A stretch of DNA of 64,000 nt, from the NCBI GenBank assembly GCA_035543335.1, contig DASZZH010000023.1:1-64000 (forward strand). The letters run 5' to 3'. The position numbers and the translations under genes are program-made. Shown piece after piece: positions 23,954-33,727 of this stretch (positions are counted from its first letter, which is position 1; each line of letters starts with the position of its first letter). Source of the stretch: Burkholderiales bacterium. Lineage in GTDB: Bacteria; Pseudomonadota; Gammaproteobacteria; Burkholderiales; JAHFRG01. The notes beneath the pieces are model-generated. The model was not told where the DNA came from. It made no database searches and saw only the letters and a list, made by a program, of their open reading frames with translations.

Positions 23954-25123
23954 ATGAACATCGATACTCGAGCATATGTGGCCTTGGCGTTGCTCTTGTC
24001 AGCACTCATTGCGGGGTGCGCAAAACAGATCGAGCCTCAAACGGTCGTCCGCCCGGTGCGCGTGTTCAGGGTCGGGGATCACCAGGTAGCGGGCAACCAG
24101 GAGAGCTATGCTGCTGAAGTCAAAGCGCGCTACGAGACTAAGCTTTCCTTCCGCGTTCCCGGAAAAGTCGTCGCCCGCCGCGTCGAGATCGGCGATCGGG
24201 TCCGCAAAGGGCAGCTCCTTGCGCAACTCGACCCGGTCGACTACCAGCTCGCTTCCAAGAGCCTCGCTTCGCAGCTTGCAGCGGCGCGCACCGAACGCGA
24301 TTTCGCCAAGGATGATCTGGTTCGTTATCGCGAACTCCTGGAGCTTAAGTACATCAGCCAGGCTGAGTATGACCGGCGTGAAACGGCCTATAAAACAGCC
24401 AATGATCGCGTAGAAGCACTGCAGTTTCAGCTCAGTCAAGCGAACAACCAGATAACTTACACGAATCTTTACGCTGATCGAGATGGCGTGGTGACCGCCC
24501 TTGATATGGAAACCGGACAAGTTGTCGGCGTGGGTCAGGTGATCATGAGGATCGCCCAGCTCGACTACAGAGAAGTCGTGATCAACATTCCGGAGCATCG
24601 CATTGCCAAGCTACGCAATGCGACCGAGGTGGCCGTGGTCCTCTGGGCCGACGGAGACCAGCGCATCAAGGGCCGAATCCGGGAGATTTCGCCCGGAGCA
24701 GATCCCGCAAGCCGGACTTATACCGTGAAGGTATCGCTGCTGGAAGGCAACGACCTCGCCCGGCTCGGCATGACCGCGACGGTGTATTTTCCTTCGACCC
24801 AAACAAGCGAGCCCGCCATTCCTTTGGCGGCGGTATTTCAACCGCAGAATAACCCGATGCAGACCCGAGTGTGGCTAGTGGATGAGCGGACGAAAACTGT
24901 CAGGTCCGTTCTGGTCAAGCTTGGCGCGCCGGTGGCCAATCAGCAGGTGACTGTCAGTGGCCTTACACCAGGGCAAACCGTGGTCAGCGCCGGCGCAACA
25001 CGCCTGTTGGAAGGACAGGCTGTAAGAATCCTCGGTGGGGAAAACGCACAGGAGCTGGACCCTACGAGCCTCAAACATGTCGCCTCTGGTCCTGCATCAC
25101 AGGCAGCGGGTGAAGTCAAATGA
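23954..25123 (+). CDS. RND efflux periplasmic adaptor lipoprotein
   Basis: About 389 residues. The ATG at 23954 is preferred (GAGGGAA upstream); an ATG at 23939 overlapping the SDR stop is possible. A lipobox (ALIAGC) anchors it to the inner membrane. The order is that of AcrA/MexA-type adaptors: a lipoyl-like half (YETKLSFRVPGKVVARRVEI), a coiled-coil hairpin (ASQLAAARTERDFAKDDLVR), the second lipoyl half (YADRDGVVTALDMETGQVVG) and beta-barrel (ADPASRTYTVKVSLL). It joins the inner-membrane pump to the outer-membrane channel. The stop overlaps the pump start (ATGA). Confidence 0.93.
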   Translation: MNIDTRAYVALALLLSALIAGCAKQIEPQTVVRPVRVFRVGDHQVAGNQESYAAEVKARYETKLSFRVPGKVVARRVEIGDRVRKGQLLAQLDPVDYQLASKSLASQLAAARTERDFAKDDLVRYRELLELKYISQAEYDRRETAYKTANDRVEALQFQLSQANNQITYTNLYADRDGVVTALDMETGQVVGVGQVIMRIAQLDYREVVINIPEHRIAKLRNATEVAVVLWADGDQRIKGRIREISPGADPASRTYTVKVSLLEGNDLARLGMTATVYFPSTQTSEPAIPLAAVFQPQNNPMQTRVWLVDERTKTVRSVLVKLGAPVANQQVTVSGLTPGQTVVSAGATRLLEGQAVRILGGENAQELDPTSLKHVASGPASQAAGEVK

Positions 25124-28100
25124 AGCGCTTCAACCTCACCGAATGGGCGCTGAACTACCGCCAGTTTACCGGGTTCATGATTGTGTTGCTGGTGTTGGGC
25201 GGCGCGTTCGCTTATTTCCGCCTCGGCCAGCGCGAAGACCCCGATTTTACCTTCCGCGTTATGGTGGTGAAAACGTTCTATCCAGGCGCCACCGCACGCG
25301 AAGTGGAGCAAGAGGTCACCGATCGGCTCGAGAAAAAAATCCAGGAATTACCTAATCTCGACTATCTGAACAGCTATTCCAAGCCTGGTGAGTCGACGAT
25401 CTTTGCTACCTTGCGGCAGGACGTGCCACGCACGGAGGTACCAGGTCTCTGGTACGACGTACGCAAGAAAATTGGCGACATCCGCCTCACGTTGCCACCG
25501 GGTGTGATCGGTCCTTTCTTCAATGACGAGTTCGGAGACACCTACAGCATCATCTACGCGTTCTCCGCCGAAGGTTTTAACTACGCCGAATTAAAAGACT
25601 TTGTCGATTCAGCCAGGCAACAACTTCTGCGCGTGAAAAGTGTGGAAAAAGTCGATCTCATCGGCGCGCAGGACGAGAAAATCTATGTCGAGTTCTCTGA
25701 TAAACGGCTCGCCGAACTTGGCCTCGATGCCCGGCAAATCGCCGCAGCATTACAGACGCAAAACGCGCTCACACCTGCAGGCGATATCTTTACTCCGCTT
25801 CGCAACCTGCCCCTGCGGATCTCCGGCAAGTTTGATACCGTCGAGAGCATCGAAAACCTCCCCGTTCGTCTCAACGGCAGCACCTTCCGCGTCGCGGACG
25901 TCGCCAAGGTCACGCGCGGCTATATCGACCCGCCCGAATTCAAGATGAGATTCAACGGCAAGAATGTCATCGGTCTCGGCGTGACCATGAACAAGAAAAG
26001 CGATGTCCTCGAACTAGGCAAGGAACTCGAGGCGAAGATGGCGAAAATCAAAGCCGAGTTGCCAGTCGGCATCGAGTTCGAGCAAGTCGCCGACCAGCCC
26101 CGTGTAGTGAAAACTGCTGTCGGCGAGTTCATGCGCACGTTTTTGGAAGCGGTCGTCATCGTGTTGATCGTGAGCTTCCTGAGCCTCGGCTTTCGCACCG
26201 GGACGGTGGTTGCGTTTACCGTGCCTCTCGTGCTCGCAGGCACGTTCCTCATGATGCTGTTGTTCGGTATTGACCTGCACCGCATCTCCTTGGGCGCCTT
26301 GATCCTCGCTCTCGGATTGCTGGTGGATGATGCAATAATCGCGGTGGAGATGATGGCGCGCAAGATGGAGGAAGGCTGGGACCGCTTTCGCGCCGCCACC
26401 CATGCTTACAGCACGACCTCTTTCCCAATGTTGACCGGGACCCTGGTGATGGTTGCCGGCTTCCTGCCCGTGGGGCTTGCCCGCTCCAATGCCGGCGAAT
26501 ACACCGTGGCCATCTTCCAAGTGACCGCCATCTCACTGCTGCTGTCTTGGATTGGCGCAGTTGTTTTTACCCCTTTCATCGGCTGGTATCTCCTAAAGGC
26601 CAAGAAGCGCACTGTCGGCGAGCCACATGAAATTTTTAATACGCCGTTCTACAACCGCCTGCGCCGGTTGGTTGATTGGTGCGTCGCGCATCGTTACAAG
26701 GTAATCGTTGCCACGGTGGCGTTGTTCGCGGTCGGTATGGTGGCGTTCATCCACCTGCCGCAGCAGTTCTTCCCGCTCTCCAACCGACCGGAAGTAATCG
26801 TCGACATGTGGCTGCCCGAAGGCTCCAGCTTTGCGCAGACTGAAGCGGCGGCGAAGCGTTTCGAGGCAATTCTTGCCAAGGACAAGGAAATCGCCCATTA
26901 CGCTGCCTACATTGGTGGCGGCACGCCGCGGTTCTTTCTGCTCATTTCCCAGGAACTCGCCAACACTAACCTAGCGCAGTTCGTGGTGATGACTAAGGAC
27001 AACGTCGCCCGTGAGCGGGTAATGAAGCGTATCCGCGAAGTATTTGCTAACGACTTTCCTGAAGTGCGCGCCCGTGTGGGTCGCCTAAATGTGGGCCCGC
27101 CGTTCGAGTATCCCGTGGTGTTTCGCATACTCGGCGAAGACCCGCAAGTTGTTCGCCAGATCGCAGAAAAGGTGAAACAGGTTATGCGCGCCAATCCCAA
27201 TACCGTGGATGTAAATGACGATTGGCACGATCGAATTCCCTCGGTGAGACTTACCCTCGACCAGGAAAAATCCCGCGCATTAGGTATAACGACAGAAGAT
27301 CTTTCCCGAGCGCTGCAAGCGCACTACACCGGCATTCCCGTAGGTCAATTCCGCGAGCGTGACAAGTTGATCGATATTGTTTGGCGGGCACAAGCCGATC
27401 AACGGGTTGCACCAAACGAGTTGCCGGATGTGGCAATTCAGACTGGTAACGGAAAGTCGGTCCCGTTGTCGCAACTTGTAAAGATGGAAGCCACGTTCGA
27501 AGAAGGAGTGATCTGGCGGCGCAACCGCTTCCCGGCAATTTCCGTGCGCACCGATGTGGTTGACGGCGTGCAAGGACCGGATGTGGCACGGCAGATCGAG
27601 TTGGCGTTGAAACCGGTCATGGAGCAATTACCACCCGGCTACAACGTTGAGACAGGCTCAGCGCTCGAGGACAGCAGAATCGCGCAAAAATCAATCCTGC
27701 TGTGGATCCCATTAGTCGTGGTAGCGACACTGGTCCTGCTCATGATCCAGCTACATAACATCGCGCGCACCATGCTGGTGTTTATCACCGCACCCCTGGG
27801 TGTAATCGGTGCCGGTTTTACCTTACATCTGTTCCGCATGCCGTTCGGGTTTGTGGCGCTGCTCGGCATCATCGCGCTCGCCGGGATGATCATGCGCAAT
27901 TCCGTGATCCTTGTCGACCAGATTGAGCATGACGAAAAAGCGGGGCGCAATACCTGGACTGCGATCGTCGAATCCACAGTGCGTAGATTCCGGCCGATCA
28001 TGCTGACAGCATCCGCCGCTATCCTTGCGATGATTCCGCTCTCGCGTAGTGACTTCTTCGGCCCGCAGGCGATCGCCATTATGGGTGGTTTAACCATTGC

Positions 28101-28263
28101 CACTGTGCTCACAATCTTTTTTCTGCCTGCACTCTACGCCGCCTGGTTCCAGGTGAAGCGAGCACCGCGCAAGCCAGGCGAAGACAGCTTAACAACGCCG
28201 TCGCAAGCAAAAGGGAGTGCGCTGCCGGAACCGGTGTTGACGGTAACGAGAGGCGCGTTATGA
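25120..28263 (+). CDS. RND-family efflux pump, inner-membrane permease
   Basis: 1047 residues, the usual length for an AcrB/HAE1-type proton-driven pump. Twelve membrane segments in two halves with large periplasmic loops; the proton-relay motif LGLLVDDAIIAVE with paired Asp residues is near residue 405, and GIIALAGMIMRNSVILVDQI near residue 920. It exports toxic hydrophobic compounds together with the adaptor and the NodT-type channel. Start overlaps the adaptor stop; its stop overlaps the channel start, so the three are translated together. Under likely MarR control. Confidence 0.95.
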   Translation: MKRFNLTEWALNYRQFTGFMIVLLVLGGAFAYFRLGQREDPDFTFRVMVVKTFYPGATAREVEQEVTDRLEKKIQELPNLDYLNSYSKPGESTIFATLRQDVPRTEVPGLWYDVRKKIGDIRLTLPPGVIGPFFNDEFGDTYSIIYAFSAEGFNYAELKDFVDSARQQLLRVKSVEKVDLIGAQDEKIYVEFSDKRLAELGLDARQIAAALQTQNALTPAGDIFTPLRNLPLRISGKFDTVESIENLPVRLNGSTFRVADVAKVTRGYIDPPEFKMRFNGKNVIGLGVTMNKKSDVLELGKELEAKMAKIKAELPVGIEFEQVADQPRVVKTAVGEFMRTFLEAVVIVLIVSFLSLGFRTGTVVAFTVPLVLAGTFLMMLLFGIDLHRISLGALILALGLLVDDAIIAVEMMARKMEEGWDRFRAATHAYSTTSFPMLTGTLVMVAGFLPVGLARSNAGEYTVAIFQVTAISLLLSWIGAVVFTPFIGWYLLKAKKRTVGEPHEIFNTPFYNRLRRLVDWCVAHRYKVIVATVALFAVGMVAFIHLPQQFFPLSNRPEVIVDMWLPEGSSFAQTEAAAKRFEAILAKDKEIAHYAAYIGGGTPRFFLLISQELANTNLAQFVVMTKDNVARERVMKRIREVFANDFPEVRARVGRLNVGPPFEYPVVFRILGEDPQVVRQIAEKVKQVMRANPNTVDVNDDWHDRIPSVRLTLDQEKSRALGITTEDLSRALQAHYTGIPVGQFRERDKLIDIVWRAQADQRVAPNELPDVAIQTGNGKSVPLSQLVKMEATFEEGVIWRRNRFPAISVRTDVVDGVQGPDVARQIELALKPVMEQLPPGYNVETGSALEDSRIAQKSILLWIPLVVVATLVLLMIQLHNIARTMLVFITAPLGVIGAGFTLHLFRMPFGFVALLGIIALAGMIMRNSVILVDQIEHDEKAGRNTWTAIVESTVRRFRPIMLTASAAILAMIPLSRSDFFGPQAIAIMGGLTIATVLTIFFLPALYAAWFQVKRAPRKPGEDSLTTPSQAKGSALPEPVLTVTRGAL

Positions 28264-29684
28264 AGCGAACCTTTCGGCTATCTGCGGTCCTTCTCGCTTC
28301 CGTGTGGCTTGGCGGGTGTTCAATCACTCCAGTACGCGACAAGGTGTCAGTCAATGTTCCCGCCCATTGGAGCAATGCGCTTAAAGCAGAAAATGCGGCA
28401 ACCACGCAGGACCTCGCGCGCTGGTGGAAAGATTTCAACGATCCGTTGCTCGACGACCTCGTTACCAGAGCGCTCGCAGCGAACCACGATCTGAAGATTG
28501 CTGCGGCGCGGGTTCGCGAAGCCCGCGCCTTCGAGACGGTAGCAGAGTCGGTGTTATATCCAACCATTGATGCGACCGCGAGTGCCGGTCGCAACAAATC
28601 GTTCGAACGGCTTCCAAAGCCGCCTATCGGGACAACATGGACCGTCGGCCTTGAGGCCGGTTGGGAAATTGACTTGTTCGGCGGTAACCGGTTCGATGCG
28701 AAAGCGGCATCGGCGCAAGCGCGGGCTTTGGAAGAAGCGCGCCACGCGGTGCAAGTTGGCCTCCTTGCGCAGGTCGCTACCAACTACCTGGAGTTGCGCG
28801 GCGCACAAAAGCAGACCGCTATACTGAAAGAAAACATCGCGGTGCAGCGCGAGCAATTGCGGTTGCTCGAAGCGCGCTACCGCGCAGGTCTCGCTACAGA
28901 ACTTGATATCGCAAGGCAACAAGAACTCCTCCATACGAGCGAAGGCGCGCTCCCACTACTTGCGAACGTGACGGCAACGCTCATTCATCGACTCGGTGTG
29001 CTACTGGGGGAGCCGCCGGCCAATCTTGAGGCATTACTCGGACCGCCCGCGCCCCTGCCCTCGGCACTGCCGAAGATACCGGGTCTCTTGCCTTCCGACT
29101 TGTTCGCGCAACGCCCGGATATCAGGCGTGCGCAGGCTGAAGTAGTGGCTGCCGCTGCAAAACTTGGTTCCGCGAAAACGGATCTGTTCCCCAAGTTCTT
29201 CCTGTCCGCGAGCGGCGGTCGAAGCGCACTCGATCTTAGCCCGCTGCCACTTGCCACCGGCAACGTCTTTGCACTCGGGCTTGGGCTTGTCGAGCCGCTC
29301 TTCAATGCGGGAAGAATTAGAGCCAACATCGAAGCGGTAGATGCCCGTTTGTCACAAGTCGCTGCGAGTTACGAGAAGACATATCTCACTGCTTTGGAAG
29401 ATGTCGAGGATGCCTTTGTTGCGCACACGACGGCGCGCGGGCGTCGTGATGAACTCACGCAAGCAGCAGAAGCAGCCGCACGTGCGGAACACCTGGCGCA
29501 GGAGTTCTACAAACGCGGTGTCACAGACTTTCTTGCGGTGCTCGATTCGGAGCGGAGAAAGCTAACGGCCGAAGACGATCGAGTCAAAGCTGAGACCGCG
29601 GTTTCTGTGTCCATGGTGTCGCTCTACCGCGCTTTCGGCGGGGGTTGGGTAACAGAGGACGAGACAATCGTGAAAACACAGTAA
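28260..29684 (+). CDS. NodT-family outer-membrane efflux lipoprotein
   Basis: 474 residues. Lipobox LGGC after the signal peptide; two OEP repeats follow (WWKDFNDPLLDDLVTRALAA start, the second from about residue 260, RPDIRRAQAEVVAAAAKLGS). This is the TolC-like outer-membrane exit channel of the tripartite pump. The start codon overlaps the pump stop by 4 bp. Confidence 0.94.
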   Translation: MKRTFRLSAVLLASVWLGGCSITPVRDKVSVNVPAHWSNALKAENAATTQDLARWWKDFNDPLLDDLVTRALAANHDLKIAAARVREARAFETVAESVLYPTIDATASAGRNKSFERLPKPPIGTTWTVGLEAGWEIDLFGGNRFDAKAASAQARALEEARHAVQVGLLAQVATNYLELRGAQKQTAILKENIAVQREQLRLLEARYRAGLATELDIARQQELLHTSEGALPLLANVTATLIHRLGVLLGEPPANLEALLGPPAPLPSALPKIPGLLPSDLFAQRPDIRRAQAEVVAAAAKLGSAKTDLFPKFFLSASGGRSALDLSPLPLATGNVFALGLGLVEPLFNAGRIRANIEAVDARLSQVAASYEKTYLTALEDVEDAFVAHTTARGRRDELTQAAEAAARAEHLAQEFYKRGVTDFLAVLDSERRKLTAEDDRVKAETAVSVSMVSLYRAFGGGWVTEDETIVKTQ

Positions 29685-29731
29685 GCAGCAGAGTTGACTT
29701 TATTTCCCGTGTAAGTTGAAAGAGGGTTGTC

Positions 29732-30199
29732 GTGAATCCGATTTTGTTTTTGCATAAAACCGGCCGTTTTGTAGGCTACCTAGTACTTGTTGCTTGGAGC
29801 TTGTTCGCACAAGCGGCCTCTTTCGATTCCCCGGTAGGTTTGTGGATGATGATCGATGATCGGACCGGTACGCCTCGCGCACTGGTCCGGATAACTGAAA
29901 CCAACGGCGAGTTCCAGGGGACGATTGAAAAAGGCCTGCGCCTAGGTGAGGATGAAAATACCGTCTGTGAGAAATGCGAAGGTTCCAGGCACGATCAGCG
30001 GCTGTTCGGCATGGCCATCGTCACCGGAATGAGGAAGCAAGGAGACGTATATGCTGGCGGGGAGATCCTCGATCCTGACAACGGAAAGGTTTATCGTTGC
30101 AAGATGACCCTGGAAGACAGTGGGACCAAGCTCCAAGTGCGTGGGTTCGTCGGGGTATTTTTGTTTGGGCGGACACAGACGTGGGTCCGGATCGAGTAG
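29732..30199 (+). CDS. Secreted DUF2147 protein
   Basis: 155 residues from a GTG at 29732 with AAAGAGGG upstream. A signal-like hydrophobic N-terminus ends at AQAASFDSP. The rest has the DUF2147 layout: GLWMMIDDRTGTPRALVRIT, GTIEKG, a CEKC pair, AGGEILDPDNGKVYRCKMTL and VRGFVGVFLFGRTQTWVRI. Family members are small lipocalin-like periplasmic proteins of unknown role. It follows the efflux operon by 47 bp and may be part of it. Confidence 0.85.
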   Translation: MNPILFLHKTGRFVGYLVLVAWSLFAQAASFDSPVGLWMMIDDRTGTPRALVRITETNGEFQGTIEKGLRLGEDENTVCEKCEGSRHDQRLFGMAIVTGMRKQGDVYAGGEILDPDNGKVYRCKMTLEDSGTKLQVRGFVGVFLFGRTQTWVRIE

Positions 30200-30498
30200 C
30201 TTTGTGGTACGAGCTGCCTCCACACCCAGTACCAACGTTTATTTGCTTGAGAACGCCAAAGATGATTCGAAATTCGAGTAAATTAATTGTGCTGATATCG
30301 TGCTCAGTCTTCCCAGTGGAAAACGTGATCAACCACAATTTACCTAGACAATGATATTGGCCAGCGTTGGTAATTTGTTAATAAAAAATGCATCTTAAAT
30401 TGCGTCTACGACTTTTAATCAGTTGGTTTGGTTGGCAAGCCGTTCTATCCTTTCTTGTCGACCCCTTTCACTTGCGTGATTGGAAGTTAAATCGAACG

Positions 30499-30552
30499 CT
30501 ACGTGTCCAATCTGTGCAAGAGTGATACTGGATGTGCCACAATTGTGCCATG
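30499..30552 (-). pseudogene. Possible tail of a lost integrase, right end
   Basis: A minus-strand frame reads HGTIVAHPVSLLHRLDT then stop. GTIVA-type endings are usual at the C-terminus of tRNA-associated tyrosine integrases. It sits inside the island, about 70 bp from the right tRNA repeat. Short, so low confidence. Confidence 0.3.
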
Positions 30553-30619
30553 CTGAGGCTGTTTTCGAAGTTGGCAAGCGTTGCAAGTTATTGAAATAAT
30601 AAACATTTAAACTTCTAAA

Positions 30620-30667
30620 TCCGCCTCCGAAGCCAAAGGTCACTGGTTCGAATCCAGTAGGGCGCGC
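30620..30667 (+). other. Right att-like direct repeat, tRNA-Arg(CCG) 3' half
   Basis: Matches 6464-6511 over 48 bp with two differences (C for T before the anticodon loop, G for A in the variable region). Here the acceptor end is GCGCGCTAAG, so the CCA is missing. It abuts the ABC transporter operon. Together the two copies delimit about 24.2 kb. From 30200 to 30498 nothing else was recognised. Confidence 0.8.
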
Positions 30668-30673
30668 TAAGTT

Positions 30674-31444
30674 TTAACGTTTTATCACCGGCAGGCACGC
30701 GCGGCCGCCGGGCAAATCGACGACTTCCACCGGCACGCCATACAACGTTTCCAGATTTGAAGCGGTAATCACCTCACTCGGCTTTCCGGTTCCAATCACC
30801 CGGCCTTCGCGCAGCATCATCACTCGTTGCGCGCAGGCAAAGGCTTCGTCGGGATGATGCGTCGAAAATACCACCCCGATGCCGCTTGCCGCGATACGCA
30901 AGAGTATTTCCAGCACCCGCGCCCGATTGCCGAAGTCCAGGCTGGCGGTGGGTTCGTCGAGCACGATGAGGCACGCCCCCTGCGCCAGGGCGCGCGCAAT
31001 CAGCGTGAGCTGGCGCTCGCCGCCGCTGATGCGCGTGTAGATGTTGTGCGTCAAATGCGTAAGTCCCAGCGTCGCGATGGCTGCATGCGCCTTCTCGCGG
31101 TCTTGCACCGAGGGGCTGGCGAACAATCCGACGTGCGCGGTGCGGCCCATCAGCACGATTTCTTCAACGGTAAAAGCAAAAGCGCCTTCGTGAGACTGCG
31201 GCACGTAGGCCAGCGCTTGCGCGAGTTCGGCGCGCGGCCATTCGGCGAGTTCCCTGCCGTCGAGCAGAATCCGGCCCGCTTTCGCGCGCAACAGGCCCAG
31301 CAGCGTGCGAAATAGCGTGGTCTTGCCGCTGCCGTTGGGGCCGAGCACGCACAACGCTTCACCGGCGCTAAGCGAAAAACTCAGCCCTTCGCCGATGACG
31401 CGCTGCGGGTAGCCGTAAGTCAGATTTTCGGCGATGAGCTGCAT
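30674..31444 (-). CDS. ABC transporter ATPase, FepC/BtuD type
   Basis: 256 residues, cytoplasmic ATPase of a metal-chelate or cofactor importer. Walker A GPNGSGKTT, signature RISGGERQLTLIARAL, Walker B CLIVLDEPTASLD, switch His in VVFSTHHPDEA. Third gene of a minus-strand operon, three bases after the permease. It ends seven bases from the island's right repeat. Substrate could be iron chelate, heme, cobalamin or molybdate. Confidence 0.93.
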   Translation of the reverse strand: MQLIAENLTYGYPQRVIGEGLSFSLSAGEALCVLGPNGSGKTTLFRTLLGLLRAKAGRILLDGRELAEWPRAELAQALAYVPQSHEGAFAFTVEEIVLMGRTAHVGLFASPSVQDREKAHAAIATLGLTHLTHNIYTRISGGERQLTLIARALAQGACLIVLDEPTASLDFGNRARVLEILLRIAASGIGVVFSTHHPDEAFACAQRVMMLREGRVIGTGKPSEVITASNLETLYGVPVEVVDLPGGRACLPVIKR

Positions 31445-31447
31445 AGG

Positions 31448-32467
31448 TTAATGCCAACCCCGGCGCGCGGTTGCCAATATCCATACAAAAAACGGCGTGC
31501 CGATTAACGCCGTTAGTACCCCGGGAGGAATTTCGATATTCGCCGCGGTACGCGCGAGCGTATCTACGCCCAGCATGAACGCCGCGCCCAACAGCAGCGA
31601 CATCGGCATGGCCTTGGCGAAATCGGGGCCGACCAGCATGCGCGCGATATGCGGCATGAGCAGTCCAATCCAGCCGATGATGCCGGAGATGGCGACGCTG
31701 GCCGCGGTCATCAGCGTGGCCGCGACAATCACGATAAAGCGCATGCCGGTGGCATTGACGCCGAGCGCCCTTGCTTCGTCATCGGATAGCGAAAGCAGGT
31801 TGATGCGCCAACGCAGGAGATACAGCGGCGCCAATCCCAGCGCAATCAATGGCGCGGCCACCATGAGGTCGGAAGGCGCAATTGCGGCAAGGCTGCCCAT
31901 CAGCCAGAACGTGATGGCGGGCAATTGGTTGTAGGGGTCGGCGAGATACTTGAGCAGCGCGATGAAGCTGCCAAGCAGCGTACCGATCACCACGCCGGTC
32001 AAAATCAGCGTAAGCAACGCGTCATGACCGCGCACCGAGGAACTGATGGCATAAACGAGCCCCACTGCGGCCAACCCGCCCATAAACGCAAAAAACTGAA
32101 TCATGACGATGTTTTTTGAAAGGAAGATGCCAAGCACCGCGCCGAGCGCCGCGCCGGACGACACGCCGAGGATGTCGGGCGAGACCAGCGGATTTTTAAA
32201 CATGCTCTGGTAAGAGGAACCGGCGGCAGCGAGCCCCGCACCCACGAGCAGCGCGGCGGCGATGCGCGGCGCGCGGATTTGCCAGATTACCGCGTCGGTG
32301 TTGACGGGCAGAGTGACGGAAACGCCAAACAGCTTCGCCGCAAGCGCGGCGAGAACATCGCCGGTCGAAACTGGAAATTTGCCGAGCCAGAAAGCGAACA
32401 ACACCAGAACCAGCGTCAGGCCCAATGCGCCGGCATAAAGCCAAGCAAAGCCGCGTGACGTGGTCAT
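31448..32467 (-). CDS. FecCD-family ABC transporter permease
   Basis: 339 residues with about ten membrane segments. Typical FecCD wording: PRIAAALLVGAGLAAAGSSY QSMFKNPLVSPDILGVSSGA and the cytoplasmic coupling region SLSDDEARALGVN. It forms the inner-membrane channel with the ATPase at 30674-31444. Two bases separate it from the binding-protein gene upstream. Confidence 0.93.
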   Translation of the reverse strand: MTTSRGFAWLYAGALGLTLVLVLFAFWLGKFPVSTGDVLAALAAKLFGVSVTLPVNTDAVIWQIRAPRIAAALLVGAGLAAAGSSYQSMFKNPLVSPDILGVSSGAALGAVLGIFLSKNIVMIQFFAFMGGLAAVGLVYAISSSVRGHDALLTLILTGVVIGTLLGSFIALLKYLADPYNQLPAITFWLMGSLAAIAPSDLMVAAPLIALGLAPLYLLRWRINLLSLSDDEARALGVNATGMRFIVIVAATLMTAASVAISGIIGWIGLLMPHIARMLVGPDFAKAMPMSLLLGAAFMLGVDTLARTAANIEIPPGVLTALIGTPFFVWILATARRGWH

Positions 32468-32469
32468 TT

Positions 32470-33510
32470 TTACATTTCCGGATTCAGCAGCGCTTCGACT
32501 TCGCTGTCACCGGGTTCGCGGTGATAAAACAGGCGGTAGAAAGTCTTCACTTTTGGCTTGAGGTCATCCTTGAAAGTTTCCGGATAGAGAATTTTGGCCA
32601 GCCACTGCGCGCCGATTAAACGGTTAGGGCCGAGCGGAAAATCAAACCAGCCGTAAGGCAGATGCGGCGAAAGATAAACGCGCTTGGCGCGCACCGCCGT
32701 CAGGCTTGCCCAGCGCGGATCCAGCCGCACGGTATAGTGGTAAAACGCTTCGTCCGTTGTGACGATAATGTCGGGGTTCCATGCCAGCACCTGCTCGAAG
32801 GAAACATTGGTAAGGCCGCTCGAAATCTCGCTTTTCCCGGCGACATTTTCCGCGTTGAGGAGTTCCAGCGCTTCCACGTTAATCGAGCCTTCGAGCGCAG
32901 TGGTCAAACCGTTGGCGCCGCGTGCATATTAAACCCGCGGCCGCTTGGTTACTGACACTTTCGCGATCCTGTTGCGAATTTCGGCAAGCATCCGTTCCAC
33001 ATAATCGGCGAGCGCATCGCCTCGCGCTTTTTCGCCGACGGCTTCGCCCAGCGCGCGAAATGATTTTGCCGTTTCCGAGAGCCTGCCGTCGAGTAAGAGA
33101 TAGGGAATGCCGGTCTGCGTTTCCACTTTCTGCGCCAGTGAGACGAAAGTCGGCGCGGTGGAGCCGGCGTCAACAATCAGGTCGGGTTTCGCCGCAAGCA
33201 CCACTTCCACGTTGGCGGTGTTGCCGCGGCCGGTAAGCCGGCCGAGTTCCGGCAAATTCGCATATTGCGACGGCAGAAACGCTGCTTCATCGGGACGCAT
33301 CGCCCGCGTCCAGCCGATGAGCTTTTCCGGCGCGATCGCAAACACAAACACCGAAGCAGGCGGGCCGACGGCGTAAACCCTTTTCACTTCCGCCGGCAGC
33401 GCTATCTCGCGCCAGGTTGCATCCGTGACATGCCGCCCGCCGGCTGCGCAAGCCAGGCTGGCTAAGGCAAGGAGAAAAAAAGCGGCAAGCCGCAACACCA
33501 TCAATCGCAT
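32470..33510 (-). pseudogene. ABC transporter periplasmic binding protein with an in-frame ochre codon
   Basis: The frame from 33510 codes a signal peptide and the first lobe of a TroA/BtuF-type binding protein (KRVYAVGPPASVFVFAIAPE; ANVEVVLAAKPDLIVDAGST), stops with TAA at 32931-32929 after KRPRV, then continues in the same frame as YARGANGLTTALEGS and the full second lobe to 32470. In homologues this place reads RPRVYYARG, so TAT to TAA is the simplest cause. The transporter may have lost uptake of its substrate unless readthrough occurs. Total 347 codons, normal family length. Confidence 0.85.
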
Positions 33511-33727
33511 GGGATAGGCAAAAACTGCGGAATTGGCCGAAGGATTTTTCGCTTAAATGGAGCAAACTGTATCACGACGCTTCTGCCATTAAAAGATAAC
33601 GGAGGCGCCGGAGCAGATCTACGGGCCGGAAATGAGTGAAACTAACTGGTGATTTTAATGGGCACGACAGGCATGCCGAATCGGTACCCCGTCGGTATGG
33701 GCGCTGGAAGATTGCCGGGATCGGTCA

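Noticed and set aside
33511-33727. Riboswitch upstream of the FecCD-type uptake operon
   Set aside because: Looked for cobalamin and other riboswitch boxes; no B12 box or equivalent was found.
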